Of a DNA stretch of 32,938 bases, positions 25,217-32,938 are shown piece after piece. The translations under genes and the position numbers were made by a program. This DNA is from Clostridium sp. MCC353 (GTDB lineage: Bacteria; Bacillota; Clostridia; Lachnospirales; Lachnospiraceae). Position 1 is the first letter of the stretch. Every line of letters starts with the position of its first letter. The stretch spans positions 1 to 32,938 of the forward strand of contig NZ_WQPN01000056.1 of the NCBI RefSeq assembly GCF_018785315.1, written 5' to 3'. Under the pieces are notes generated by a model. The model saw nothing but the letters and a program-made list of their open reading frames with translations. It ran no database searches and was not told the origin of the DNA.

Positions 25217-26455
25217 ATGAAGGGATTAAAGAAGATTATCAGCATTACCATTTCAGCAGCGATGCTTGCGGCAGCGATGCCTGTCAGCACATTTGCCAGC
25301 TCTGCCATAACCTCCGTTTCTATCCGGATAGATAACAACATTGAGCCGGGCGACCGGCTGCCGGACATTACGGTGGAGGACAGATCGGGCGGAAACAGCG
25401 GTTCATCCGACAGCGGCGATATTGTGGTGAGCACATCCAATTCCAAGTACTATGTCCGGGATGCGGAGTGGACGTCGTCCCGCAACAGGGATGTGGATGT
25501 AGGCGACCAGCCGGAGATGAAGGTTTATATTTCACCGACCAACGACGATGACCATTATTTTAAGGGAAGTTATTCTTCCAGCAACATTTCCATTAAAAAC
25601 GGCACTTATGTGAGGGCGAGAAAGAGTGGGGATGATCTGGTAGTTACTTTAAAGGTTTCAGCCGTGGAAGGCACTTATGATCCGCCAGAGGACGCTTACT
25701 GGAGAGACAGTGGATATGGAAAAGCCAGATGGAAAGCAGGAGAGGTCAGCTCAAACACCTATGATGTGTATTTGTACCGTGGAAGCAGCATTGTGACTAA
25801 GGTGGAATCCTTAAAAGCCACTTCTTATGATTTTTATCCGTATATGACAAAGGAAGGCACCTATTCCTTTAAAGTGAGGGCGGTGCCCAGTTCAAGCAGC
25901 GATAAAAAATACGCGAAGAGAAGCGAGTGGACCGAATCTGACGATATGTACATTAATAAAGAACATGTATCTGACGGAAGAGGACAGGGAGCCACCAACG
26001 CGGGAACATCCCAGGTTGGATGGGTTTATCAGAGCGGCACATGGTATTATAAGTATCCGGACGGATCTTACCAGAAGAATTCCTGGCTGAAAGTGAATGA
26101 CAAGTGGTATCTGTTTGACAGCAGCGGCCGGATGCTCACCGGATGGCAGAATCGGAATAACCAGACTTATTTCTTGAACAGCAATGGCGATATGTTCACC
26201 GGATGGCTGAAAGACGGCAATAAGTGGTATTATATGAATCAGAATCCTGGCGATTTTGAAGGCGCTATGGTGAAAAACAGCTGGGTAAACCAGAACGGCA
26301 AAACCTACTATATGAACAGCGATGGCGTGATGGCGGAAGGCTGGTATGAGATAGCGGGACAGTGGTATTACTTCTATCCGGGCGACGGCAGCAAGGCGGT
26401 GAATACCACAATTGACACCTTCTATGTGGACGCCAACGGTGTCTGGGTAAGATAG
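25217..26455 (+). CDS. Secreted protein: FN3-like region plus cell-wall-binding repeats
   Basis: A 412-residue exported protein. Signal peptide about 1-27 (TFA end), a Ser/Gly/Asp-rich linker (about 45-75), a beta-rich middle ending in an FN3-like stretch (about 168-245: ARWKAG, YDVYLYRG, YSFKVRAVPS), and C-terminal choline/glucan-binding-type repeats from about 265 (GWVYQSGTWYYKYPDGS, DKWYLFDSSGRMLTGW, NKWYYMNQNPG). No enzyme domain is seen. The repeats probably hold it to wall polymers and the middle may bind a ligand; this is inference. GGGGGAG precedes the ATG. It forms an operon with the shorter paralogue 20 bases downstream, and the pair splits the usual rplQ-ecfA1 neighbourhood. Confidence 0.85.
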   Translation: MKGLKKIISITISAAMLAAAMPVSTFASSAITSVSIRIDNNIEPGDRLPDITVEDRSGGNSGSSDSGDIVVSTSNSKYYVRDAEWTSSRNRDVDVGDQPEMKVYISPTNDDDHYFKGSYSSSNISIKNGTYVRARKSGDDLVVTLKVSAVEGTYDPPEDAYWRDSGYGKARWKAGEVSSNTYDVYLYRGSSIVTKVESLKATSYDFYPYMTKEGTYSFKVRAVPSSSSDKKYAKRSEWTESDDMYINKEHVSDGRGQGATNAGTSQVGWVYQSGTWYYKYPDGSYQKNSWLKVNDKWYLFDSSGRMLTGWQNRNNQTYFLNSNGDMFTGWLKDGNKWYYMNQNPGDFEGAMVKNSWVNQNGKTYYMNSDGVMAEGWYEIAGQWYYFYPGDGSKAVNTTIDTFYVDANGVWVR

Positions 26456-26475
26456 CATAATAGGAGATTAAAAGC

Positions 26476-27225
26476 ATGGGACAGAGAGTACACAAGTTTC
26501 TTCGGGGGGCTGTACTGAGTGTGTTGATGCTGTTGACGGCTGCCTATCCTGCGTTTGGGGCGGAGACGGTCCGGTTAGAGGCTGCGGAGAATACATGGTG
26601 GGAAGATGACACCACCGCGGCATGGACTTCCGTAAAAAAAGCAAAGCAGTATCAGGTGAGGCTGTATGAAAATGAAGTGTCAGTCGCCAAACTTACGGTG
26701 AATACTAACCGGGCGGATTTCAACGATTATATGCAGGATGGATACCAGTATTATTTTGAAGTCCGGGCCGTAGCCAGGAATTCAGAACAGAGCTATGTGG
26801 AGGATGGCCCGTGGGTTACTTCGAAAACGGTTGAATTGTCGAACAGGGGAGACACCGCCGGAAGGTGGAGGAATTATGCGGATGGCAATAAGTACCAGAT
26901 GGAAGACGGCACCATGGCAGTCAGCGGCTGGAAGCTGATTTCAGGAACCTGGTATCACTTTGATGATTACGGGTATGCGATAACAGGATGGCTGGAAGAT
27001 AACGGCAGCCGTTATTTCCTGGATGAAGAGGGAAGGATGGCGAAAGGCTGGACGGAGATCGGGGGCTTCTGGTATTATTTCCAGAAGGACGGAGCCATGG
27101 CTTCAGGCTGGATTCAGCCGGAACCGGGAAAATGGTACTATATGCAGGAGAACGGAGTCATGGCTTTTGATACAACGGTGGATGGATACCGGCTGGATTC
27201 ATCGGGTATGTGGATTCCATCCTAA
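26476..27225 (+). CDS. Secreted FN3-like and cell-wall-binding repeat protein, short paralogue
   Basis: A 249-residue exported protein. Signal peptide about 1-28, a single FN3-like region (about 48-118: AAWTSV, YQVRLYENE, YYFEVRAVARN, GPWVTS) and five wall-binding repeat units (WYHFDDYGYAITGW, RYFLDEEGRMAKGW, WYYFQKDGAMASGW and so on). It matches the FN3-like part and the repeat part of the preceding protein, so the two arose by duplication. Both end alike, with a TTxDxxxxDxxGxW motif. TAGGAG precedes the ATG. A terminator follows at 27341, so the two genes form one transcription unit. Confidence 0.83.
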   Translation: MGQRVHKFLRGAVLSVLMLLTAAYPAFGAETVRLEAAENTWWEDDTTAAWTSVKKAKQYQVRLYENEVSVAKLTVNTNRADFNDYMQDGYQYYFEVRAVARNSEQSYVEDGPWVTSKTVELSNRGDTAGRWRNYADGNKYQMEDGTMAVSGWKLISGTWYHFDDYGYAITGWLEDNGSRYFLDEEGRMAKGWTEIGGFWYYFQKDGAMASGWIQPEPGKWYYMQENGVMAFDTTVDGYRLDSSGMWIPS

Positions 27226-27340
27226 AGCGTATTTGAGAACTGCTTAGCATCAGCAGTGTGTTCGGAAATTTATTGGAAGCAGAATGGCGATATACGTTTA
27301 TACTGGGAACAAATAGAACTGAGAATAATAAATTTAAGCG

Positions 27341-27366
27341 GAGAACGGCGAAAGTCGTTCTCTTTT
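27341..27366 (+). terminator. Intrinsic terminator after the surface-protein operon
   Basis: GAGAACG (27341-27347) pairs with CGTTCTC (27356-27362) around eight bases, then TTTT. A looser hairpin without T-run, ACTGCT/AGCAGT, lies earlier at 27239-27257. The rest of 27226-27446 holds the next promoter and no gene. Confidence 0.75.
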
Positions 27367-27368
27367 GC

Positions 27369-27397
27369 TTGACTGTTGTGTTAATTTCAACTAAAAT
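27369..27397 (+). promoter_or_regulatory. Promoter for the ecf-truA operon
   Basis: TTGACT (27369-27374) and TAAAAT (27392-27397) with a 17-bp spacer, starting three bases after the previous terminator. Confidence 0.7.
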
Positions 27398-27446
27398 TGA
27401 GAAACATAATGGTGGTCATCAGCATGTTAAGAAAAGAGAACGAAAT

Positions 27447-28361
27447 ATGGGAATCATAAAAGCCAGTAAATTGATATTTGACTATGTCAGAAGAGACGAA
27501 GAAGAGAATATAGAGGAAGTGAACCGGGCCATTGACCAGTTGAACATGGAGATCGAAGAAGGCACTTTCGTGGCAATTCTGGGCCATAATGGTTCCGGAA
27601 AATCCACATTGGCAAAGCAGATCAACGGAATCCTCATGCCAACGGACGGGACGGTCTGGGTTTCGGGAATGGATACTTCCGATGAGAACTATATCTGGGA
27701 TGTGAGGAAGACGGCGGGAATGGTATTTCAAAACCCGGACAACCAGATTATCGGGAATATTGTAGAGGAAGATGTGGGATTCGGGCCGGAGAACATCGGC
27801 GTGCCTACGGAGGAGATATGGAAGCGGGTGGATGAGAGCCTGGAAGCCGTTGGAATGACTGCATACCGTTTAAAATCCCCCAATAAGCTGTCGGGAGGGC
27901 AGAAGCAGCGCGTTGCCATTGCTGGCGTCATGGCCATGAAGCCCAAATGCATTGTGCTGGATGAGCCTACGGCCATGCTGGATCCTAACGGCAGGAAAGA
28001 AGTGATCCGCACGATACGGGAACTGAATAAAAGGGAGAAGATCACAGTCCTTCTGATCACCCATTATATGGAAGAAGTGGTTCATGCGGACCGGGTGATC
28101 GTAATGGATGAAGGACATATTGTGATGGATGGAACGCCCAAGGAGATATTTTCCCGCGTGAGGGAACTGAAGTCTTACCGGCTGGATGTACCTCAGGTGA
28201 CGGAGCTGGCATATGAGCTGAAGGAGGCGGGAGTTGACCTGCCGGATGGCATATTAGGCCGCAGGGAACTTATGAAGTACCTTCTGCCGATTATGAAGGA
28301 GAGGTATCCGGACCTGGTACATCTGGAAGATGAGGGGAAGAACGATGGCAATAAAGGTTGA
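27447..28361 (+). CDS. ecfA1: ECF transporter ATPase A1
   Basis: ATP-binding subunit of the energy-coupling factor module shared by many vitamin and metal ECF transporters; 304 residues, at the inner face of the membrane. Walker [10 protein letters not shown] at 46-54, Q-loop QNPDNQI, signature LSGGQKQR at 148-155, Walker B IVLDE at 169-173 and the switch His in [10 protein letters not shown]. The C-terminal tail is long ([14 protein letters not shown]...). ATG 27447 is where homology starts, though its Shine-Dalgarno match is weak; the frame is open to 27258 but that part covers the promoter. It overlaps ecfA2 by 17 bases. Confidence 0.95.
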   Translation: MGIIKASKLIFDYVRRDEEENIEEVNRAIDQLNMEIEEGTFVAILGHNGSGKSTLAKQINGILMPTDGTVWVSGMDTSDENYIWDVRKTAGMVFQNPDNQIIGNIVEEDVGFGPENIGVPTEEIWKRVDESLEAVGMTAYRLKSPNKLSGGQKQRVAIAGVMAMKPKCIVLDEPTAMLDPNGRKEVIRTIRELNKREKITVLLITHYMEEVVHADRVIVMDEGHIVMDGTPKEIFSRVRELKSYRLDVPQVTELAYELKEAGVDLPDGILGRRELMKYLLPIMKERYPDLVHLEDEGKNDGNKG

Positions 28362-29193
28362 GAATCTGAATTATATATATGGACAGGGAACGGCATTTGA
28401 ACAGTATGCGCTGAAAGATGTTAATTTTGAGATACCGGACGGCCAGTTTGTGGGCATCATCGGCCATACGGGATCGGGAAAATCCACCCTGATCCAGCAT
28501 TTGAACGGTTTAATAAAGCCCACTTCCGGTCATATTTATTATAATGGTGAGGATATTTATCAGGAGGGTTACAGCTTAAAACTGCTTAGGAGCAAGGTAG
28601 GATTGGTATTCCAGTATCCGGAACATCAGCTTTTTGAGGTTGATGTATTTTCTGATGTCTGCTATGGGCCCAAGAATCTGGGGCTGTCACAGGAAGAGAT
28701 TGAAGAACGGGCCAGGGAGGCGCTGACGCTGGTGAAGCTGGATGAAAACCTGTGGAAACAGTCTCCATTTGAGCTTTCGGGCGGCCAGAAGCGGCGTGTG
28801 GCAATTGCCGGAGTGATGGCCATGAAACCGGAGGTTCTGATTCTGGATGAACCTACGGCAGGCCTGGACCCCAAGGGACGGGATGAGATTCTGGATCAGA
28901 TCCTGGAGCTTCATGACGAAAAGGGCATGACCATTATCCTGGTATCCCACAGCATGGAGGATATAGCCAGGTATGCGGACCGCCTTATGGTGATGAACCA
29001 GGGGGAAAAGGTTTTTGACGGTGCGCCGAAAGAGGTTTTTGAACATTACAAGGAGCTGGAAACCATAGGTTTGGCGGCGCCGCAGATCACCTATATCGTT
29101 CATGAGTTAAAGGACCATGGCGTGCCGATTGATGAGGACATCACCACGGTGGAAGAAGCGAAAGCGGCGATTTTAAGCCTGCTTGGTAAATAG
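28345..29193 (+). CDS. ecfA2: ECF transporter ATPase A2
   Basis: Second ATPase of the energy-coupling factor module, 282 residues, forming a heterodimer with A1. Walker [10 protein letters not shown] at 40-48, Q-loop QYPEHQLF, signature LSGGQKRR, Walker [14 protein letters not shown] and switch His in [10 protein letters not shown]. The ATG lies inside the end of ecfA1, after GAGGGG, so translation is coupled. It ends nine bases before ecfT. Confidence 0.96.
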   Translation: MAIKVENLNYIYGQGTAFEQYALKDVNFEIPDGQFVGIIGHTGSGKSTLIQHLNGLIKPTSGHIYYNGEDIYQEGYSLKLLRSKVGLVFQYPEHQLFEVDVFSDVCYGPKNLGLSQEEIEERAREALTLVKLDENLWKQSPFELSGGQKRRVAIAGVMAMKPEVLILDEPTAGLDPKGRDEILDQILELHDEKGMTIILVSHSMEDIARYADRLMVMNQGEKVFDGAPKEVFEHYKELETIGLAAPQITYIVHELKDHGVPIDEDITTVEEAKAAILSLLGK

Positions 29194-29202
29194 GAGAAAA
29201 CG

Positions 29203-30027
29203 ATGATCAGAGATATTACGTTAGGACAATACTATCCGGTGGATTCGGTGCTTCACAGGCTGGATCCCAGGACCAAGCTGTTTGGGACGATGGTATTTAT
29301 CATATCCCTTTTTCTGGCTAATAATATATTCACTTATATTGCGGCAGCGGCTTTTATGGCGGCTGCAATAAAAATGTCCAATGTTCCGTTTAAATTCATG
29401 GTGCGGGGCTTAAAGGCAGTGATCTTTCTTCTGCTCATAAGCGTCAGTTTTAACCTGTTTTTGACGCCGGGAGAGCCGATTGTCCGGTTCTGGATATTTA
29501 AGATATCCTGGGAAGGGATCAGGACGGCGTCATTTATGGGGCTGAGGCTGATCTTTCTGGTGATCGGATCTTCTGTGATGACGCTGACTACAACGCCCAA
29601 TGAGCTGACGGACGGGCTGGAAAAAAGCCTGGGATTTCTCAACAAAGTCAAGGTTCCGGTTCATGAAGTGTCCATGATGATGTCCATAGCCCTCCGGTTT
29701 ATTCCAATTCTGATTGAGGAAACGGATAAGATCATGAAGGCCCAGATGGCGAGAGGAGCGGATTTTGAGAGCGGGAACCTGATTCAAAAGGCAAAAAATA
29801 TGGTGCCTCTTCTGGTGCCCTTGTTCATATCCGCATTTCGCCGGGCAACGGATCTGGCGATGGCCATGGAGGCCAGATGTTACCGCGGAGGAGAGGGACG
29901 GACTAAGATGAAGCCTTTGCATTATAAGCGGGCCGACCGCGTTGCGTATGTGATTTATGCGGCGTATCTGGCGGCGCTCATCGGCCTGCGAAACGTAACT
30001 GTTGCATTTGCAGTATTTGCGCAGTAA
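29203..30027 (+). CDS. ecfT: ECF transporter transmembrane subunit T
   Basis: Membrane scaffold that links the ATPases to interchangeable substrate-binding S subunits; 274 residues with about five or six spans. The two coupling-helix motifs with Ala-Arg-Gly character are visible: QMARGADFESG and EARCYRGGEGR. No S subunit gene is in the window, which is normal for the shared (group II) system. TAGGAG precedes the ATG. Confidence 0.95.
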   Translation: MIRDITLGQYYPVDSVLHRLDPRTKLFGTMVFIISLFLANNIFTYIAAAAFMAAAIKMSNVPFKFMVRGLKAVIFLLLISVSFNLFLTPGEPIVRFWIFKISWEGIRTASFMGLRLIFLVIGSSVMTLTTTPNELTDGLEKSLGFLNKVKVPVHEVSMMMSIALRFIPILIEETDKIMKAQMARGADFESGNLIQKAKNMVPLLVPLFISAFRRATDLAMAMEARCYRGGEGRTKMKPLHYKRADRVAYVIYAAYLAALIGLRNVTVAFAVFAQ

Positions 30028-30049
30028 CGCTTGGGTATGGAGGAATTTT

Positions 30050-31189
30050 ATGAAACGTGTGAGACTGATTGTCTCCTATGACGGGACCAATTACTGCGGC
30101 TGGCAGGTACAGCCCAATGGAATAACGATCGAAGAGGTGCTGAATCAGCATCTCTCCGCGCTTTTAAAGGAAGAAATAACGGTGATCGGAGCCAGCCGGA
30201 CGGATTCGGGCGTACACGCTTTAGGAAATGTGGCGATTTTCGATACGGAAAACCGGATGCCGGCTGACAAGATCTGTTTTGCGCTGAACCAGCGCCTGCC
30301 GGAAGATATCCGCATCCAAAAATCGGAAGAAGTCCCCTTGGACTGGCATCCCAGAAAATGCAACTGCACAAAAACCTATGAATACAGGATATTAAACCGC
30401 AAGATCGATATGCCGGTCAGCCGCCTGTATTCTCATTTTTGTTATTTTCCACTGGATGTGGAAAAGATGAAGGCAGCGGCCGGGTTTATCGTGGGAGAAC
30501 ATGATTTTAAGAGCTTCTGCACGGTCCGTTCCCAGGCGGAAGAGACGGTCAGAACCATTTACAGCCTGGATATTGACCGCAGGGATGATATGATCACCAT
30601 AAGGATCAGCGGGAGCGGATTCCTCTACAATATGGTCAGGATTATTGCGGGAACGCTGATGAAGGTGGGCATGGGCGTCTATCTGCCGGAACATGTGGAA
30701 GAGATCATTGATGCCAGAGACAGGCAGAAAGCCGGACCGAAGGTGCCGGCAAAAGGGCTGACCCTGGTCAGCCTGGAATACGAAACGGAACTTCCAAAAT
30801 GGCTGGAAGGGGAGAATAAATACTGGAGCTATGGGGCTCTGCAGACCCATATTAAAGAAGAGAAAACCGGGTATTTACTGATTAAGAGGTGTGCGGATGA
30901 GGAATGGGCGGGAGTTCTGCGGAGAATGATCCATCAGATCGTCCGAAACGGGGCCGATTTCGTATACGTGGCGGATTTGGAGAAGGACAGGCTGAAGGCT
31001 GGGGATATCTACGGATTCTATGAGATGGAAGAGCCGGAGGGGGAACGGATAGCGTTATCTCTGCTGGATGAGGAAGAAAGGGAGCGCATACGGGAAATGG
31101 CGGGTGCGGCTGCCGGTGGAAGGGAAGTATCCGGTAAGTGGTATCTTGCAAAAAATAAAAAGGTGTCCCCAATATGCCCAAATACCTAA
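30050..31189 (+). CDS. truA: tRNA pseudouridine(38-40) synthase TruA with C-terminal extension
   Basis: Makes pseudouridine at positions 38-40 of the tRNA anticodon arm. The TruA part is residues 1-245: YDGTNYCGWQVQPNG, catalytic Asp52 in GASRTDSGVHALG, and GFLYNMVRIIAGTL. A further 134 residues follow in the same frame, which the usual 245-265-residue enzyme lacks. This tail (KYWSYGALQTH, GYLLIKRCADEEW, IYGFYEMEEPEGE, ending VSPICPNT) has mixed charge, no membrane span and no motif I can name. ATG 30050 is set by GGAGG; an upstream start at 30002 would overlap ecfT. Last gene of the ecf operon. Confidence 0.93.
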   Translation: MKRVRLIVSYDGTNYCGWQVQPNGITIEEVLNQHLSALLKEEITVIGASRTDSGVHALGNVAIFDTENRMPADKICFALNQRLPEDIRIQKSEEVPLDWHPRKCNCTKTYEYRILNRKIDMPVSRLYSHFCYFPLDVEKMKAAAGFIVGEHDFKSFCTVRSQAEETVRTIYSLDIDRRDDMITIRISGSGFLYNMVRIIAGTLMKVGMGVYLPEHVEEIIDARDRQKAGPKVPAKGLTLVSLEYETELPKWLEGENKYWSYGALQTHIKEEKTGYLLIKRCADEEWAGVLRRMIHQIVRNGADFVYVADLEKDRLKAGDIYGFYEMEEPEGERIALSLLDEEERERIREMAGAAAGGREVSGKWYLAKNKKVSPICPNT

Positions 31190-31218
31190 AAAAGTACGTA
31201 AAATAAGGCAGAAATGGG

Positions 31219-31247
31219 TTGACACACGGGGCAGAGTGTAATATAAT
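31219..31247 (+). promoter_or_regulatory. Perfect-consensus promoter for rplM-rpsI
   Basis: TTGACA (31219-31224), 17-bp spacer, TATAAT (31242-31247): both hexamers match the housekeeping consensus at every position. Confidence 0.9.
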
Positions 31248-31254
31248 ATAAAAC

Positions 31255-31355
31255 TGTGACGTTAGATTGAAGTGTCGATAGCCAAAGCCCCGGTAGAGAC
31301 ATTTTCAGATATAAAGTTAGCAGACAATAGTTGATTTTTTATAGGAGGTTAACCA
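31255..31355 (+). ncRNA. Candidate L13 leader of rplM-rpsI
   Basis: About 100 untranslated bases. AAGTGTC (31270-31276) pairs with GACATTT (31298-31304) with one G-T pair, enclosing TAGCC/GGTA, which can also pair with a bulge. A palindromic GGTTAACC covers part of the ribosome-binding site. Firmicutes carry a known L13 leader family (Rfam) that controls this operon; membership is an inference from position and general shape. Confidence 0.45.
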
Positions 31356-31790
31356 ATGAAGAGTTTTATGGCTAGTCCAGCAACAATTGAAAGAAAATGG
31401 TACGTAGTTGACGCTACCGGACATACATTAGGACGTTTGGCATCAGAAGTAGCTAAGGTATTAAGAGGAAAGAATAAACCGATCTTTACACCACACATGG
31501 ATTGCGGCGATTATGTAATCATCGTTAATGCAGACCAGATCAAAGTAACAGGTAAGAAGTTAGATCAGAAGATCTATTACAACCACTCAGATTACGTTGG
31601 CGGTATGAAAGAAACCACATTACGTGAACTGATGGCTAAAAAGCCTGAAAAAGTTATGGAATTAGCAGTTAAGGGTATGCTTCCAAAGGGACCTTTAGGA
31701 AGAAGTATGATGACAAAACTTCATGTATATGCAGGACCAGAGCATGAACAGGCTGCTCAGAAACCAGAAGTTTTAGAAATCAAATTTTAA
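31356..31790 (+). CDS. rplM: 50S ribosomal protein L13
   Basis: L13, 144 residues, early assembly protein of the large subunit. [22 protein letters not shown] and the [24 protein letters not shown] region are diagnostic. GGAGG precedes the ATG. First gene of a two-gene operon with rpsI, as usual; regulated by the preceding leader if that is a true L13 leader. Confidence 0.99.
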   Translation: MKSFMASPATIERKWYVVDATGHTLGRLASEVAKVLRGKNKPIFTPHMDCGDYVIIVNADQIKVTGKKLDQKIYYNHSDYVGGMKETTLRELMAKKPEKVMELAVKGMLPKGPLGRSMMTKLHVYAGPEHEQAAQKPEVLEIKF

Positions 31791-31818
31791 TTAAAGGCGC
31801 TGAAAGGAGGAAGTAATC

Positions 31819-32211
31819 ATGGCAAATTCAAAATTTTACGGAACAGGCAGAAGAAAAAAATCTATCGCTAGAGTATATTTAGTACCAGGTACTGGTAAGA
31901 TCACAATCAACAAGAGAGATATTGATGAGTATCTTGGTCTTGAAACATTAAAAGTTGTAGTTCGTCAGCCGCTCGTTGCTACGGAAACAACTGATAAATT
32001 CGATGTATTGGTTAACGTTCATGGCGGCGGTTTCACCGGACAGGCCGGAGCAATCAGACATGGTATTTCAAGAGCTTTATTACAGGCAGACGCAGATTTC
32101 CGTCCGATCCTAAAAAAAGCCGGTTATTTAACCAGAGATCCAAGAATGAAAGAAAGAAAGAAATACGGCTTGAAGGCTGCTCGTCGTGCACCACAGTTCT
32201 CCAAGAGATAA
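31819..32211 (+). CDS. rpsI: 30S ribosomal protein S9
   Basis: S9, 130 residues, whose C-terminal Arg-tipped tail reaches the P site. [18 protein letters not shown] and the ending [17 protein letters not shown] are intact. AAAGGAGG precedes the ATG. Confidence 0.99.
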   Translation: MANSKFYGTGRRKKSIARVYLVPGTGKITINKRDIDEYLGLETLKVVVRQPLVATETTDKFDVLVNVHGGGFTGQAGAIRHGISRALLQADADFRPILKKAGYLTRDPRMKERKKYGLKAARRAPQFSKR

Positions 32212-32236
32212 TCAATTGCATAGATGTAATGATGAG

Positions 32237-32269
32237 AAACCCACAGACATTCAGTTTGTGGGTTTTTTT
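32237..32269 (+). terminator. Strong terminator after rpsI
   Basis: AAACCCACAGAC (32237-32248) pairs with GTTTGTGGGTTT (32254-32265) with one G-T pair around ATTCA, then a T-run to 32269. Confidence 0.93.
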
Positions 32270-32296
32270 ACATGAAAATTGTGATATATTTATAGT

Positions 32297-32605
32297 GTGA
32301 ACGATATATTGCCAGAAATATCACTATTTTATGGGATCAGAGTGACAATGTATTATGATGATCATAATCCGCCGCATTTTCATGCAGAGTGCAATGGGAA
32401 TAAAGCAATTGTTGAAATAGATGGAGTAAGAGTAATAAAAGGTTCCCTGCCGTCTGGGCAATTAAAGTTAATTTTAGCATGGTGAGTTCTGCATCAGGAT
32501 GAATTGATGCAGAATTGGGAATTATCAAAAGATGGGAGGCCGATGAATCGAATTAATCCTTTAGCCTGGGAGGTGATAATATGTTTCCGAAGGTGGTACA
32601 AGTGA
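32297..32605 (+). pseudogene. DUF4160 gene interrupted by in-frame TGA
   Basis: The first part (32297-32485) reads 62 residues: PEISLFYGIRVTMYYDDHNPPHFHA is the diagnostic start of DUF4160, and it ends LKLILAW followed by TGA. Reading on in the same frame gives VLHQDELMQNWELSKDGRPMNRINPL, which is the normal C-terminal part of the family (about 85-90 residues in all), up to a stop at 32603-32605. One codon after the Trp is therefore a stop. The simplest reading is a nonsense mutation, but a strong hairpin directly behind it makes recoding worth a check. The GTG start at 32297 (or TTG at 32309) has no ribosome-binding site. DUF4160 is often paired with DUF2442, as here; its function is unknown. 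Confidence 0.75.
32485..32516 (+). other. 12-bp hairpin directly after the premature TGA
   Basis: TTCTGCATCA (32487-32496) pairs perfectly with TGATGCAGAA (32505-32514) around GGATGAAT; two more pairs (A-T, G-T) extend it down to the last base of the TGA. It lies wholly in the interrupted DUF4160 reading frame. Confidence 0.85.
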
Positions 32606-32856
32606 TGCCAATGAAAGATTATTCTGTTTATGTGTATTTTGAAGATGGAAAAATTGTATGTTATGATATGTCCAAAATGCTTGAGAAAGAGGAATTTCAT
32701 CCATTGAGGGATATTGATGTTTTTATGGATACCTGTACAGTTATGAATGACACCCTTGCATGGGATATTTACAGGAATCGAGATTGTACTATGTGCTTGG
32801 ATATTGATCCGGATACATTATATGAATTTCCATTTGTAAATGGGCAGATCGCATAA
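32581..32856 (+). CDS. DUF2442 protein
   Basis: A 91-residue protein of the DUF2442 family: VVQVMPMKDYSVYVYFEDGKIVCYDMS and the central LRDIDVFMDTCTVMNDTLAWD match the family pattern of a small beta-rich fold. GGGAGGTGAT precedes the ATG closely. It stands behind the DUF4160 gene, its common partner; in an intact pair the two would overlap or abut, and here the read-through frame of DUF4160 runs 25 bases into it. Function unknown; a toxin-antitoxin-like role has no support in the sequence itself. Confidence 0.82.
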   Translation: MFPKVVQVMPMKDYSVYVYFEDGKIVCYDMSKMLEKEEFHPLRDIDVFMDTCTVMNDTLAWDIYRNRDCTMCLDIDPDTLYEFPFVNGQIA

Positions 32857-32902
32857 TAGAAGGGAATAAGAGTAAAACCGAAGAAATAGTTTATAAAGGG
32901 GC

Positions 32903-32938
32903 ATCCGCAGCAGTGATTGGAAAATCACTGCTGCGGAT
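32903..32938 (+). terminator. Perfect 16-bp hairpin at the window edge, probable terminator
   Basis: ATCCGCAGCAGTGATT (32903-32918) pairs fully with AATCACTGCTGCGGAT (32923-32938) around GGAA. Any T-run lies beyond the window, so the terminator call is probable but not complete. Confidence 0.7.

Noticed and set aside
25217-27225. Insertion of the surface-protein pair by a mobile element.
   Set aside because: No transposase, flanking repeats or target-site duplications are visible at its edges.
27258-27446. Longer N-terminus for EcfA1.
   Set aside because: This stretch contains the terminator and promoter; the family start is at 27447.
30392-30850. 152-codon open frame opposite truA.
   Set aside because: Same reason: antisense shadow of a conserved enzyme gene.
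32581-32856. Toxin-antitoxin system made of DUF4160 and DUF2442.
   Set aside because: The pair is common, but neither sequence shows a known toxin or antitoxin motif, and the first gene is interrupted here.

Overview
The window is chromosomal DNA from a low-to-mid GC Gram-positive anaerobe of class Clostridia, most likely a Lachnospiraceae member of the Clostridium/Enterocloster/Lacrimispora kind. This rests on the Firmicutes-type order of ribosomal genes, zinc-ribbon S14 and L36, a zinc-lid adenylate kinase, a class III fructose bisphosphatase, secreted proteins with WYYF..G.M.TGW cell-wall-binding repeats, and GGAGG ribosome-binding sites before nearly every gene. The genus is an inference.

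Layout. Positions 1-8300 are a mixed housekeeping and cell-surface region: an RNase Z-like metallo-hydrolase (minus strand), fructose-1,6-bisphosphatase, a small membrane protein with a DUF1700-like N-terminus, a secreted SH3-NlpC/P60 peptidase, a membrane acyltransferase, a 23S-type rRNA methyltransferase relative (minus strand) and a secreted repeat protein. Positions 8480-21585 hold the S10 and spc gene clusters, from rpsJ to infA, including secY, adk, map and a KOW protein. A second strong promoter at 21629 starts the alpha cluster rpmJ-rpsM-rpsK-rpsD-rpoA-rplQ, which ends at a terminator at 25052. Two secreted repeat proteins follow (25217-27225) behind their own promoter and terminator. 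Then come ecfA1-ecfA2-ecfT-truA (energy-coupling module of vitamin/metal ECF transporters and a tRNA pseudouridine synthase), rplM-rpsI behind a perfect consensus promoter, and a DUF4160/DUF2442 pair whose first gene is interrupted by an in-frame TGA.

How it works together. The core makes most of the ribosome (16 large- and 9 small-subunit proteins between 8745 and 25046, plus L13 and S9), the secretion channel SecY, initiation factor IF-1, the RNA polymerase alpha subunit, Map for N-terminal Met removal and Adk for nucleotide balance. The secreted proteins nearby depend on SecY for export and probably sit in the cell envelope.

The least ordinary content lies between the genes. I found base-paired structures by eye in the S10 leader, between rpsJ and rplC, between rplW and rplB, between rpmC and rpsQ, between rpsQ and rplN (three hairpins in a row), between secY and adk, between rpsM and rpsK, and before rpoA. 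Other notable points are a 31-bp palindrome over the NlpC/P60 promoter, a 134-residue extension on TruA, a roughly 47-residue insertion in L17, and a 12-bp hairpin directly behind the premature TGA of the DUF4160 gene. No tRNA, rRNA, CRISPR array, insertion sequence or phage gene was seen.
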